Shown here in pieces: positions 35,374 through 46,764 of a stretch of DNA of 64,000 bases. The notes beneath the pieces were generated by a model. The model was not told where the DNA came from. It saw only the letters and a program-made list of their open reading frames with translations, and did no database searches. Made by a program: the position numbers and the translations under genes. How positions within the stretch are numbered: the first letter of the stretch is position 1; each line of letters begins with the position of its first letter. Source of the DNA: Podospora comata (lineage: Eukaryota; Ascomycota; Sordariomycetes; Sordariales; Podosporaceae); assembly GCA_017354895.1 (NCBI GenBank), contig CP071493.1, forward strand, positions 8,494,001 to 8,558,000, in the 5' to 3' direction.

Positions 35374-36834
35374 ATGTCGCAAAAGTCCCAGTCCCTACTC
35401 GATTATCTAGTGGAAAATGAGCCTTCCTTCCGCAAGTATGTCTCGCGTGTTTTGTGGCCTAGGTTATCCTCGTCTGCTAACAAAATATGCCAAAGAGCCC
35501 GCCTGCCAGCCCTCTACTCCTCCTTTGCAGCCCAGCGAACTCTGAATCCCGACGGTTATGCTGCCAACCTCTCCGCCTGGCGGCGCGCCCTCGCCAAAGT
35601 TGCCAAATCCGGACTCGCACCTCCACCCACGTCATCCAGCAAACCTTCCCTGCTCGTATTAAACACAGACGAGCGGCTAGTAAGTGCCTTCGAGACGAAA
35701 CAGTACGGCCGCCCACTATCACTGGGGCTGGTGATCAAAGAGGCGGTGGAAAACAAGGAGTTGGTGCCACTGAGGCAGTTTCTCGAGCAGAAGGAGAGCA
35801 TCTACTCCCGCTCTTGGTCGGTATGGGGATTAGCGGGGTGGGTCCTCAAGACGGCGGGTGTGACTGATTTCCTGAAGGGTAGCGGGGATAAAGTACCAAA
35901 GGGGCAGTTTGTCGTAGTGGAAAATGTCGAGGGGGCAGGCAAGGCTTTTGGCGAGGGGATCAAGGACAAGGAGGGGCGGTTCGAGAGGACGTTTACCAGG
36001 GCGCATTTTACCAAGGTTTTCAATGATCAACTTGTCGAAGGGGGCAGGGAGTTGTCAGATACTGATATGGATGTTTTGCTGGTTTTCTTGGCGAGGGATA
36101 AGCAAATGATAGACTATGATGGGAAGACGGTCAAAATCAGGGATGGGGAGGGAGAACCAGAGGGCTTGACGGATGAGGACGCGTCGATTGCTCAACTCAA
36201 GGAGTTGCTGGCTTCTTTGACGCATCAAACGGTCCTTTTGTCCAAGCGGGTCGAGGAACTGGGCGCACAGGCCAAGGAGGCGGTCACGAAACAAAACAGA
36301 GTGGCGGCGTTGGCGGCGCTCAAGAGCAAGAAGCTGGCCGAGCAAACGCTGGAAAAGCGGTATGCCACTGTCAACCAATTGGAGCAGGTACAGACTCAAC
36401 TCGAACAAGCGAGCGACAATGTCCAGATTGTCAAGGTCATGGAGTCGTCATCAGACGCTCTCAAGAGCCTCACGGCCAAGGTGGGCGGCGTCGAGGGGGT
36501 GGAAGAGGTTGTCGACAGGCTCCGGGAGCAGATGGCTGATGCCGATGAGGTCGGCAAGATCCTTGCCGAGGCCAGTGGAACAACCGTGCTGGATGAGGGC
36601 GAGATTGACGATGAACTCGCCGAGATGGAGAGACAGGAGAAGAAGAAGGAGAGGAAGAAGGTGGAGGAGAGGCAGCAGAGGGAAGCCGAGGAGAGGGCGA
36701 AGGAGGAACAGAAGGAGGCGGAAGACCTGCGGAAGAAGCTGGAGGCCATTGGCGAAGTGCCTGGCAGTGCTCCTGTCAAAGATAAGGAGACGGACGAGGC
36801 GGAGGCCATGATGGGTAGGCTTACTCTCGGTTAA
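35374..36834 (+). CDS. CHM7: CHMP7/Chm7-like ESCRT-III protein
   Basis: Exons 35374-35435 and 35496-36834 with a 60 nt intron give 466 residues. The intron (donor GTATGT, branch GCTAAC, acceptor AAAG) is a multiple of three and has no stop, so retention would give 486 residues; splicing joins EPSFRK to ARLPALYSSF. The N-terminal half is the winged-helix-like CHMP7 region (SRSWSVWGLAGWVLKTAG, with KGQFVVVENVEGAG). The second half is a Snf7 domain (LASLTHQTVLLSKRVEEL onwards, coiled coil to about residue 370), ending in an acidic helix (GEIDDELAEMERQEKKK) like a MIM motif. Chm7 recruits ESCRT-III to the inner nuclear membrane for nuclear envelope and pore quality control. Confidence 0.9.
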   Translation: MSQKSQSLLDYLVENEPSFRKYVSRVLWPRLSSSANKICQRARLPALYSSFAAQRTLNPDGYAANLSAWRRALAKVAKSGLAPPPTSSSKPSLLVLNTDERLVSAFETKQYGRPLSLGLVIKEAVENKELVPLRQFLEQKESIYSRSWSVWGLAGWVLKTAGVTDFLKGSGDKVPKGQFVVVENVEGAGKAFGEGIKDKEGRFERTFTRAHFTKVFNDQLVEGGRELSDTDMDVLLVFLARDKQMIDYDGKTVKIRDGEGEPEGLTDEDASIAQLKELLASLTHQTVLLSKRVEELGAQAKEAVTKQNRVAALAALKSKKLAEQTLEKRYATVNQLEQVQTQLEQASDNVQIVKVMESSSDALKSLTAKVGGVEGVEEVVDRLREQMADADEVGKILAEASGTTVLDEGEIDDELAEMERQEKKKERKKVEERQQREAEERAKEEQKEAEDLRKKLEAIGEVPGSAPVKDKETDEAEAMMGRLTLG

Positions 36835-37698
36835 TGATGTGATCGAACACGAGGTTTCATGGCAATCCATGTATGCTAATTCGAATCTGCGTATACTAGT
36901 TCATGCTTAATGAGAGTTGTTATGTGACAGCATGTCGCCATGACTCACTATTACATACGATTTATACAACCATTCAAGTTCCCCACAATTGGGGGTTGGA
37001 TTCTTTGAGTAGGGATTTCTATAGATGGCATAGGAGTTCGGTAGCATGGCGTTGTTTTGTGTAGGCATCTCATCATGTATTACCCTGAATATGATTGTTT
37101 GGAATCACGGGTGTCAGGATATCATGATGTTGTGAGAAGAGCTGGAGTACCTATCAAATACTAACAGGATCAGGAAATGACAATTGTCTTTTTTATTCCT
37201 TTTTTGGGGGGGGGGTTTTTCTTGGTTTTTTTTTTTTTTTTTTTTTTTTAGCTATGCTCGTTGCCTCATCGCAGCCACCAAAAGTGATTATTACTACGTA
37301 TCTATAGGTAAGGTGGATGCAAAGTGGATGCGGCTAAAATCTATGATGCTGAAGCGGAGAAGGTCTGCCAAACCCAACTCCCACATCACAGGTGCCCCCT
37401 TGGTCTACCGCTTTATGCCACGTGCAAAGTTTTGCTCCCCATCTGTGCTACAACAACATTCCTCGCTCAACCAGCAACTGAAATCAGATTATATTCTTCT
37501 ACGAATGTACTACAACCCCCAGCCAAGGCCAGTTTTGTGTCCCTTCTACTTGTCGAGCCTGGGTAGGTCAGTAACCTCTTGAGCCGTTAGGCCAGTGTCA
37601 ATACTCCTCGTGTCGCTCGGGTATGGGGGCTGAAGGTAACGTTGGGTTGGCTGAGCCATTTATGGCTGTTGATAGCGCGTTGGTTGGGGTTGATGATG
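36835..37698. other. convergent 3' intergenic region with homopolymers
   Basis: 864 bp between the ends of CHM7 (+) and RAD18 (-). It includes the G/T homopolymer tract. Short frames here are not supported as genes, though the last part (37597-37698) is open in an alternative RAD18 C-terminal frame. Confidence 0.45.
37200..37250. repeat. poly-G/poly-T low-complexity tract
   Basis: A run of about 10 G flanked by T runs is followed a few bases later by about 25 T. Such tracts are prone to slippage and sequencing error. It lies between two convergent genes. Confidence 0.85.
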
Positions 37699-38996
37699 TC
37701 AACGCTCCGGGTGAGAGTATGACGGGTGTGGTGGTGGTTGAACCGGTAACACTGGTGTTTGTGGCAAAGGGGCTGATTCCGCCGTTGATGGTGTCGACGT
37801 TTTTGGTACCGAAGGCTGTGGGACTGATGAACTTGCTTCTTGTTTCGCAGCTTCTTCGGCAGCAGACTCTCTGGCCTTTTGCTCAGCAATTTGCCTACTT
37901 CTCCTCGCGTTCGCAATCAAGTCTTTAAAGGAAGAGTCGTGCTTTGCCGCCCAAGCGCCACCATCAAAATCTTTGTCCTTGATTTGAGCGCCTGTGCTGG
38001 CTGCTTTGGAGCTGGTGGGTGCCATGGTGCCTATAGTCCTTTCCCACACCTGCAAATCTTGAAATAGAGCCCCGCGGGTCTTGGGATTGGCAGAATCGCA
38101 GTTCGCATTCCAAAGTGTGAGCCACTCTCGGTGTCTTGCTTCGAGCATCGTTCGGTTGCCAGCAGTGGACAGGCCCAGCTCTCGCATGATTTTCCGAAGA
38201 GCCTGATCCTTCACCATAGAGTATTGAAGAGTTGGGAGACGCTCGGGGGCCTTGGCAGCCGCGGCTGGTGGTCTCTTGGAGGGTGATCGCAAGGTAGAGG
38301 CGATCGAGTGGCTGGCGGCTGGCGTGCGTTTTGGCTGAGGCTGGGGTTCACCTGGACACGAGGTGTCAAGATGTCTGTCGACAAGAACTTCTTTCATGCG
38401 CTGTTCGCATATAGGGCACGCGACCAGTCCGTCATCTGAGAATCAGTTAGCCTTGTCCTCGGCGGCTAGAACGGGCCCAACGTACTAGGCTCTGGCACAT
38501 ATTCATCTTCCCCATCATTGTCATCTTGCAGGTCACCCTCCGAATCCTCAATAGTCAGTTGACTGGATGCTTGTGGTTCCCTTGCCTTGCGATTTCTCGT
38601 AGACCTCCTTGGCCGTTTGCTTTCCTGAAATTCGTCGTCGGAGTCGTTCATCTCGGTCGCTTTTCTCTTAGGAGATCTCGGTAGAGCCGACGTTGGCGTT
38701 CTTGCGAATTTGAGAATGCTATCTCGGACTCCCCTAAATGCTTCGACTGCCTCTCGCAAGGCACCGTTGCCCCGCAGTTTGGAGAGGTCGACAGTCTTCC
38801 GGCAAAGCGGGCATTTGCTGTCGGCGGTAAGACACCTCCTAATACAAAGCGAACAGAATGTATGGCTGCAGGAGGTAAGCATCGGTGTTATGAAGAAGTC
38901 CTTGCAGACATGGCAGCGGAGTGCCTCCTCGACGGACTTCAAGCTGGCGAGTGGCGTTCCCAACCAGTCAGTCGAATCTGATACCTCCACCTCCAT
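37699..38996 (-). CDS. RAD18: RAD18 postreplication repair E3 ubiquitin ligase
   Basis: Exons 38486-38996 and 37699-38435 with a 50 nt intron (donor GTACGT, branch CTAAC) give 415 residues. The RING finger is at residues 29-68 (CHVCKDFFITPMLTSCSHTFC through CPLCRK). Exon 2 opens with the UBZ4 zinc finger (ACPICEQRM, then VDRHLDTSCP), and a SAP-type DNA-binding helix pair follows (MVKDQALRKIMRELGL). Rad18 with Rad6 mono-ubiquitinates PCNA at stalled forks to recruit translesion polymerases; the Neurospora ortholog is uvs-2. The final ~35 residues are uncertain, because the neighbouring frame stays open about 30 codons past this stop. CGCG motifs lie upstream. Confidence 0.92.
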
Positions 38997-40368
38997 CTAG
39001 GCTAATGAATTTGAATTAAAAAGATTAATCCAAGATCGGCTGAACGCTGGTGGACCTGCAATGTGTTGCCGCGCTGCTGCTGCTTAATTCTGGAGGTGAA
39101 CAAGGAAGGACATGGACAATCCAACACTCTGAAAGCTGCAAATGGTGATGCGCGACGCGACCTATTCTTTGCTGAACGCGACGGAGCCATTAAACTTAAA
39201 GTGGGTCCTGGTTGCCACACCTAGCAATTCCCTTGAAGATCGATCAATCCAAACGTCAATACCCTCGTGGATATCTATCCTCTCTTTCAAATTGTTTCGA
39301 GTCCAATTCAGAAAACTCAATGTTGCTTCTCGATGACTTTCACTCTTGCTGCTCATTCCTGAAGCTGCAGCCAACCCTAGAAGTGTTGGTCTTTCAATTG
39401 CCCATTAATCACTCGACTCGTACCATACGCATGATGAATTCAGCCAAGGAACCTTTTTCATAGACGCTGGTCTGTTCACCATATGCGAAGCGTTATTCTT
39501 TGAGACGCTACAAGATACTGGTACACCATACAAGCACATGTGGACTGTCTCATTATTTTCGCCATACTCCTATCAGCTATCTTCTGCTAAACCTGGCACC
39601 GCACTTGCTCTCAGGGTCTGCCATGTAGGCAACACCAATTTCCCCGCTTCACGTCAAGTTCCTTTGCAAGGGGACCTTATACCAAAAACAAGTCTCTATC
39701 CGGACTCGATAAGAGTAAATGGCACTGCCTCGTCTGAGAGGCATTGTTTTGACTTCATCGTTCCCTCCAGCGGTTGCTGCAGATTTAAGCGTACCATGAC
39801 CTAAGTACCGGTAAGCTCAGCAAAGTTGCATTATCTTGGTAATGGGCCAGCAGCTTCTAAAAGAGGGGATCAAATCTGGATTGTTGCTGGCGCGCAGAGG
39901 CACCGTTAACATTGAGGCCTAACGGCGATCAATTCAGGATTGTGGTGGACGGAGTGCAGATGGGCAAAGAAGAATGAACTGAAGCAGGTCCAGTGCCCCG
40001 CACGTGAACAGGCGTCGGAGTTGAGCGGGAGGACCCCACCAAAATGCTCCAGGTTGCACCTTTCCTGTTTTGGAGGGAATCAAAACAATGGCTAACCAGA
40101 TCAAGACGACCCGCTCTGCAAACCCACAACTTTCGCAAAGCAACCATCAACCCTCAACCCTCCCTTTCCCTGATGGCTCCTGGTAAACCCTTTTGAGTCT
40201 TACAATCCACCCACTTCCTCGCTCTTGTCTTCTTGTTATTTTTGTTGCTTCCCTTTCTGCAATTGTCCTGTACGCCCTTTGTTGACCTTCGAGACGCGCC
40301 GAACAAGCCCAAGAGCCACGAAAACGCCATACTCCATTACCGATCACGACGACCTCACTCGACGAACA
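38997..40368. other. divergent intergenic region RAD18/INCENP
   Basis: 1.37 kb between the RAD18 start (-) and the INCENP start (+). It holds the CGCG trio near 39151-39181 and an ACGCG at 40294 on the INCENP side. No gene is supported. Confidence 0.5.
39151..39181. promoter_or_regulatory. three CGCG motifs upstream of RAD18
   Basis: CGCGACGCGA at 39151-39160 and AACGCGA at 39175-39181 lie about 155-185 bp upstream of the RAD18 start. They resemble the MCB-type elements seen in the MCM6 and RNH203 promoters in this window. Function is inferred. Confidence 0.45.
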
Positions 40369-43300
40369 ATGGCACTTCGAGGGGGCCCTCGACTTCAGGT
40401 CGGGTCGGCCGCCTGGGTCGAGGAGGAACGGAACTCTGCCCTCGACATCGCCGAGTCAGAGATAGAAGAATTCTCTTTCTCGGCGCGAAATGAGTTAGAT
40501 TGGTTGAATGAGCACATGGCCGAGATTTTCTCAGAAAACCAGATGTATGGTCTTGCATAATGATTTAGCACGACGATGGAAATGCTGCTGACTACATTTG
40601 ACAGGAATGTCGCTGAACTCTTCAAAACACCCGGAAAATTGCGTGGGAAAACGCCTATGACAACACGGAAAATCAGACCCTTGGAAACTCGCGTGGTAGG
40701 CAAATGTGGTTGGAGGCGGATATGACGCGTCAAATGCTAACTAGTATCTTGAAGCCACTGTCCGATGTCTTTTCATCAACACCAAAGGACGCGCCTAATT
40801 CATTCGGCAGCACTCAACGTCAAAGCCCAGCGCGATTGCCACAATTTCAGGTAGCCGAAGACAAGCCCGAGCCCACAGTTTCCAAGAGTACCAGCCCAGC
40901 AAGGATTTTAGCGCCCCCTCCTGCCCTAGCTGTTGCGGCCCCATCTTCCCTCCTGTTCACGGACTCCGGTTATCATGGCAGCCAAAGTTGCGACACTGTG
41001 AATTTGGATTATTGTGACAAGGACGATGACGTCGATATGGTCGACAGCCCACAGCCTGATGTCGAGACAGGAGATGGCGAACCCAATGTCCCCAGCGGTC
41101 TTGCAGAACAACCGAGTCCAACTCTGACGTTCGCCGAGGACGAATTTGACGCTGCTGATGAGAACGAGACACGCCAGCCTACAACCTATGCCTCAGCCAG
41201 TGGTGGCTTCTCTTCGGAAATGGGACAATCCAGCAGTCCTGTTGTGGTTCGAACTAAACTCGCAATGATGTCGCCAAGAGTACCATCTCCTAAAAAGACC
41301 GAACCCCCTGCCAGGTCGTCACCCGTTAGAACATCACCGCAGAGGCAAGCGCCGACGAAGCCAGCGTCGCCCCAGAAGTCGTCTTCATCGCCTCGAAAAC
41401 CATCCCCTCCAAAATCGTCGCCTGTAAAGCAGACCACGTCTAGTCTTCCGAGGGGTTTCCCGAAGCCTACGGAACATTTTTCTAGCGAAAGACACGAGGA
41501 GTCGGAGGAGGATGACGAGGATGCCAGGTCACCATCAGAGGCCTCAAGTCCCATCAGGCCATTGGTGCGCAAGAGCAGTCTGAGCTTCGCCTCTCTGCCC
41601 GCCCGCGAGCCATTGGCCTCTAAGAGCGGCAGCCGGATATCTAGGACGAGCCATTTGGATTTCAGTCGCCCAAGCTTCTATAATCGCCACACTGGTGGCA
41701 AGAGCCTGGGCAACACCAGACAATACTCTGATGATGAGGACAATGAGGACATGGATGTCGACGAGGAGCTCACTGCTCAGCTGGAAAACACCACCAGGAT
41801 AGCGGAACACAGCAAGACTTACACTCAGCTGTTGCATGATCAGATCAGCATGTTGGGCAAGTCTCAGACTGCTGGCCCAAGACCTTCCAAATCACTGGCG
41901 AATCTCTTCGTTCCGCCAGCAGGTCAGACGCAGGCCAACTTGGGACCCGTTACAGAAGCCAAGCTGAAACAATCACCCGCAAAACCGAATGCACCAGCTC
42001 CTACTCCCGGAGCATTCCCAGTGGACGATGACGAGGACTGGATCGCGGCCCCAAGTAATGTTGTCACTGCAGCCTCTGCCGTGGTGCCATATAACCCTCG
42101 CCCTGAACTCCGCAAGAGCCTCTCCGTCGAAGATATGGAGAATGTGGCAGGCAAGTCGTCGGTGAGCGATACTGAGCATGATATGCCCCCCAGCAGCCCC
42201 GCCACCGCTTGGAAAGCCCAAGCTAGCCCACAGTGGCAGAACAGCACTCCGGGGCATTCGAAGTCCGCATCTGTGCCTGCTTTTCCGACACTTGCGCAAC
42301 TTGAGGGCGGCGATGGTGCTACTCTCAAAAAGATCGTGACGGCGACCCAGCCAACTCTGCCCTCTGTCGAAGAGGATGGTCGCATGCCAACACCCAGCAA
42401 ATCGCCTACTCGCAGTGCTTTCCGAGACAACCCCCTGAAGCAGGTTAAGAATAAGCTGTCTTCCTTGTTGAGTAGCGCCAAGAACTTGAATGTAAGAAGC
42501 GCAGCCATCAGTGCTGAAGGCAAAGCTATGATCTCACCTTCCACTGTGCAGCTTGGTATTCATCCAGGACCATCTGTTGAGTCTTTCAGATCGGTAGACA
42601 ACGTGATGTACCCCGACCTCACACAGCAGCTTTCATCCACTTCCCGACCACTGAGTCCAGTCAGGTCCAACAGCACCCGGAGAACTAGAGCGTCTACCGA
42701 ACGAGAGAAGATCGAGGCCAAGGAGCGGGAGAAGGATTCTAGAGCCAAAGAGAAGGAGATGAAAGAGGTGAGGCGAGCAGAAAAAGAACTGGAGAAGTTG
42801 GATAAGGCACGTAAACAAGAGGACGAAAAGGCGCGCGTGTTCAGCAAAGAGCAGGAAAGACTTGCTGCCATGGAAAAGCAAGTGGCCCTGCAGAAGGAAC
42901 GAGAGCAAGAGCAGCAACAAGCACGTGCGGAACAAGCTCGCGCCGCTCATTCTCAGTACCGACCCCAACCCCAGGATTTACAAACACCGGCACCATCACG
43001 AGAGGCACTTCCGAAGGCGCTTCCCAAGTCGACCCGAACCAGCCCGGGAAGGGCCAACCGCCAAGCCGATGATCTAGGTCTCTCTGATGAGGGTGATGTC
43101 GACATGGCCGATGCGACCTCGACAGTCACTATGGCGATGCCCCCGTCTTCCATTCAGCGACCCACGACTGCATCGTCAGTCAGGACGCAGGGCATCAAGC
43201 GCCCAGTCAAGCCAACCAAGGAGACGCTCTCTAAGACCACTCGGCAAGCGCCAACCGTCATGCGCGTTTATCCTCCCAGTTCTCAACAGTCTCAGTTCCA

Positions 43301-44621
43301 TCCTTCAAATAGCGTCCTGGCCTCCAACCTCCAAGAGACATTAGGTCAGCCACAGCAGCAGCCACCAATGCATGTGAAGAACAAGACCAGCCAGAGTTCA
43401 TTGAACGAGAAGAAGTCATTGCCCAATCTCAAGACATCAGCCTCTTCGGCGGCCTTGAAACGGAAGGAGCAAGAGGAGCGCGAGGCTCAACGGAAGCGTG
43501 ATGCCAAAGCCGAGCTTGAACGGAAACGCATTGCTGCCCAGAAGCAAGAGCAACAGAGGGAGCGTATTGAAAAAGCCAAGGCCACCAGAGCACCCCCTCC
43601 GGCTGTTAGGTCACAGCCGAACGGGCCTCCTGATTACAGCATGGCAGACAAGGCTCCTGTGCGGCCTCCTTCTCGGTTGGGTTCCACTATGCATCAGGAA
43701 AGTCGACTTGTCAATCAGAGTTTGGCAAGCGGGAAAGCGCCTATGAAGCGTCCACACCAGCAAGAGAATGAGGGCTTTTCCAAATCCAAGTCACAAAAGA
43801 CCACCCAGGAGACCAAACCTATCAGAGTGAGCGAGGACTTTGACCAAGACATTGAGATGGCCGACAGCCAGCAGCGGACAATGAAGCCACCGTCTGTGAG
43901 GCCGTCGGCTGGGTTTAAGGTGAGTCGACCGGCAGGCCCCGTGGCGGTTGTAATCTGGGAGGATGCTAAACGGATCACTCAGGACCCTTCCAACAAGTCC
44001 ATGTTCTCGACAGGCTATGCCAACGTGCCTCCGCCCAGTGCGAGTAGAGACCTTTTCAAGGCCACCGTCACAGCACAGCATCACAGCACCGTCAAGCCGT
44101 CTTTGCACAACACAGCCCAATTCGCCAAAGGTGCCATTCCCTTTGCGCCCACCCGCCCTACAGGACAGGCGGCAAATCCCCACAAGACCCCTGCTCGGCC
44201 TGGCGCTGGTGGTATTCCAAAGTCAGTCAACAGGACTGCGACTCGGTCATCTCCCCGTTTCCAGAACGGCGAGGCTATTGAACTCCCTGAGATTCAGACG
44301 GATGACGATGACGATGATGAAGACGAGCATATCATGGTGGCCGATTGGGCAGATTCACCAGCTCTCAAACAGGCATTGCTGGCACAAGAACGCATGGACC
44401 CCATGCAAGTCTTTGGACCACCGGCCCCACTCAACATGGAGGAGGTATTTAGCAAGAGCAAGGACAGATGGCACAGATTCAGGGCGAGAACGAGCTCGGC
44501 CAACTGGAGTGGAACGGATAGGTTGACAGAAGACGAAGTCAGAAAGGATAACATGGCCAGAGATAAGATGAGACGGGATGGTGGGTGGAGTTACGAGTTG
44601 TCCAAAGACATTTCAGGATAA
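40369..44621 (+). CDS. INCENP/Sli15 inner centromere protein
   Basis: Three exons, 40369-40544, 40605-40695 and 40755-44621 (introns 60 and 59 nt), give 1377 residues. The short N-terminal exons encode ERNSALDIAESEIEEFSFS and KTPGKLRGKTP, which match the conserved N-terminus of fungal INCENPs that contacts Survivin/Borealin-type partners. The middle is long, disordered and Ser/Pro/Lys-rich, with a charged single helix (EKIEAKEREKDSRAKEKEM region). The C-terminal IN-box (ADWADSPALKQAL, FGPPAPLNMEEVF and RARTSSANW) binds and activates Aurora B/Ipl1; its TSS serines are the Aurora phosphorylation sites. INCENP scaffolds the chromosomal passenger complex at centromeres and the spindle midzone. 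Confidence 0.93.
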
Positions 44622-46764
44622 ACTATTCTGAGGGGAGATGCATTGTTGGGAGTTTCATTGTTTTAATCTTTCGGTAACAAGTGTATCATATATGTTGTGG
44701 GGAATTAGAGATATCAAGGCAAGGGTCTCATGACGACAAAGGGGTTTCCATGTACATCTCGGGAATGAATGGCCAGCATGACGGAGCGCGTGGAAGGAAA
44801 GATATCAAGTTTGAATAGGAGTATGCTATGTATGGCCGGCCCTGTTGAACTTCAATCTGGCGCCACTTGCAATCTTGTTTTGTGTCTTGCTTATGTCCGA
44901 TGTGTTTCGTCAGCGGATTTCGTTTTCACAACCCTAACCCGGACGATGCCTTGATGTTCTTCACACGTCCTTCGCATCTTGAAGTAAAAGACCCGTTCCA
45001 TGTTTGAGGTGTTCGTAGGATGCCCAGAGTTGGCTTGCTGAGTACGCATTACACCGTTGTTATGCAAGCTGACGTTATAAGGGTTGTCGGGTTCTGGCAG
45101 ATGACAAGTTCATCTCCCCCACGATAGTATAGCATAGCCTCAGCCCATCCGGGACTGGTCATCCTATCATTTAAATGTCCCGTGACCTGATGCTTCAGCA
45201 CAATAGTCACTGGAACCATTTCTGGCCCTCAAGATCTCCAATCTGGATATGATGGAGGGGGGAAGAACACCTCGTGCGGAGATATCATGCAATGATGATC
45301 AAGTGGAAATGAATGGGCGGGACTGACGGCAACAGAATGATGGTGATAGTAGGATCTTAGGTGGGTAGTCCTAGGTTCAAGAAGAGGCGCCGATTATTAT
45401 CCCGCAAACCACAAGTATGGGGTGAAAGGATTCGGATGAACTCCTACTTGTGAGATATAGCGGCAACAAGTGGTGATGACAGTTAGGACGCCTCACCGCT
45501 TTTCGCTCTCTTTCCTCTCAAGCAGTATCTCTTGCAGCTTTTGTACAAAGCACTATAGACACAGCTACCCTGCTCCGCCGGCCCAGGTTCACCAGCTTGA
45601 AAAAGGAAAAGCCAGTGGACCAGGCAGGGCGGGAACAGGGGACCAGCAGGTACGTCATATTCACTGTGACGCTGGTGTAAATAGAGCACGCGCTAATGGC
45701 GCCCCCCCTCCACGCCTTGCTCCCAGTTGCCCTTGACAGCTGAAGTAGACCCCACCTAATTGTTTCGATCAAGTGAGCTGCGGCAGGCGCCCTCTTTTTT
45801 GACTGTTGACCTGGCTGGAGATTGAGCACACTCCGAACAATACTAGGGTCGAGGTGCAAGAAGAGGTTACTACATACTCGGTGTCTTTTGTCATTATTTT
45901 GAAAAGCAGTCACTCTTTTCTCCGCATTCCAGAACCGGCGGTTTCCAGCCTGGCAGTTCCTGTCTCGCCTTCCTGTTGGTGAGTGAGGTAAGCCGAGCGA
46001 CACGAGGATTGGGACTTACTGCCAGCGCGCGGCGTGTTTGTGTTCCCAAACGCATGCGCCTGTTCGAACTGCGGCTAACCACAAACCAACATTCGCAGTT
46101 TTCCAACACGCACCGAATATTCTCTGCGGAAACGGCTCGACTTGTCAGCACGACATCCTGCAAGCTCCTTCCACCTCTCATCACTTGCCTCCAACTGCTG
46201 GCTCCGCCGAGACCGAGTTCCTGCTCCCACCCAGCCAGCCCACTTTCGACTTTCATTTTTTTGTCCAATATTTGCCCCACCAAATAGTTCACGGTTTTGC
46301 GACTCGATCCCTACCCTTACGTACTGTCACGGTTCCGCGACCTCCAAACAAACCCCTCGAGTTGCCTCTGTGCTAAACATCGCGTGCGAGAGCTGTGCTT
46401 GAACGCGGCACCATTCCCACGTCCACACGATCTGGTTTCCCGCCCCCGCCCAAGACAACTGCGTCGGGCCCCAATTGCCAGTTGACTATCCAAACATCCG
46501 GCACCGTTTGCCTTCACCGGAAATCAAACGGGCTCGGCCAGACAAGGGGGCCACCAAGTTTGTCCCCTTGCATAGCTAAGGCAACAGACGGTTCGCCATT
46601 TTGCTCTTTCACTGTTTGCTTGGGGATTTCCGACTTGGAACTTAGAGTGGAGGAAATTCTTCACCAACTTCGAATCTAAGCGCTTGCAAAAGTTATTCCT
46701 ACAGTTGGTATCTTTGGCAGGAAGGGGACAGGTAGGGCGTGCCCTAGCCCAATATCAGATCACA
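44622..46764. other. 2.1 kb intergenic region
   Basis: Between INCENP and the J-domain gene, both on the plus strand. Frames up to 161 codons occur but none is convincing. The last 700 bp is pyrimidine-rich with several ATGs and may be the leader of the J-protein mRNA. Confidence 0.45.
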
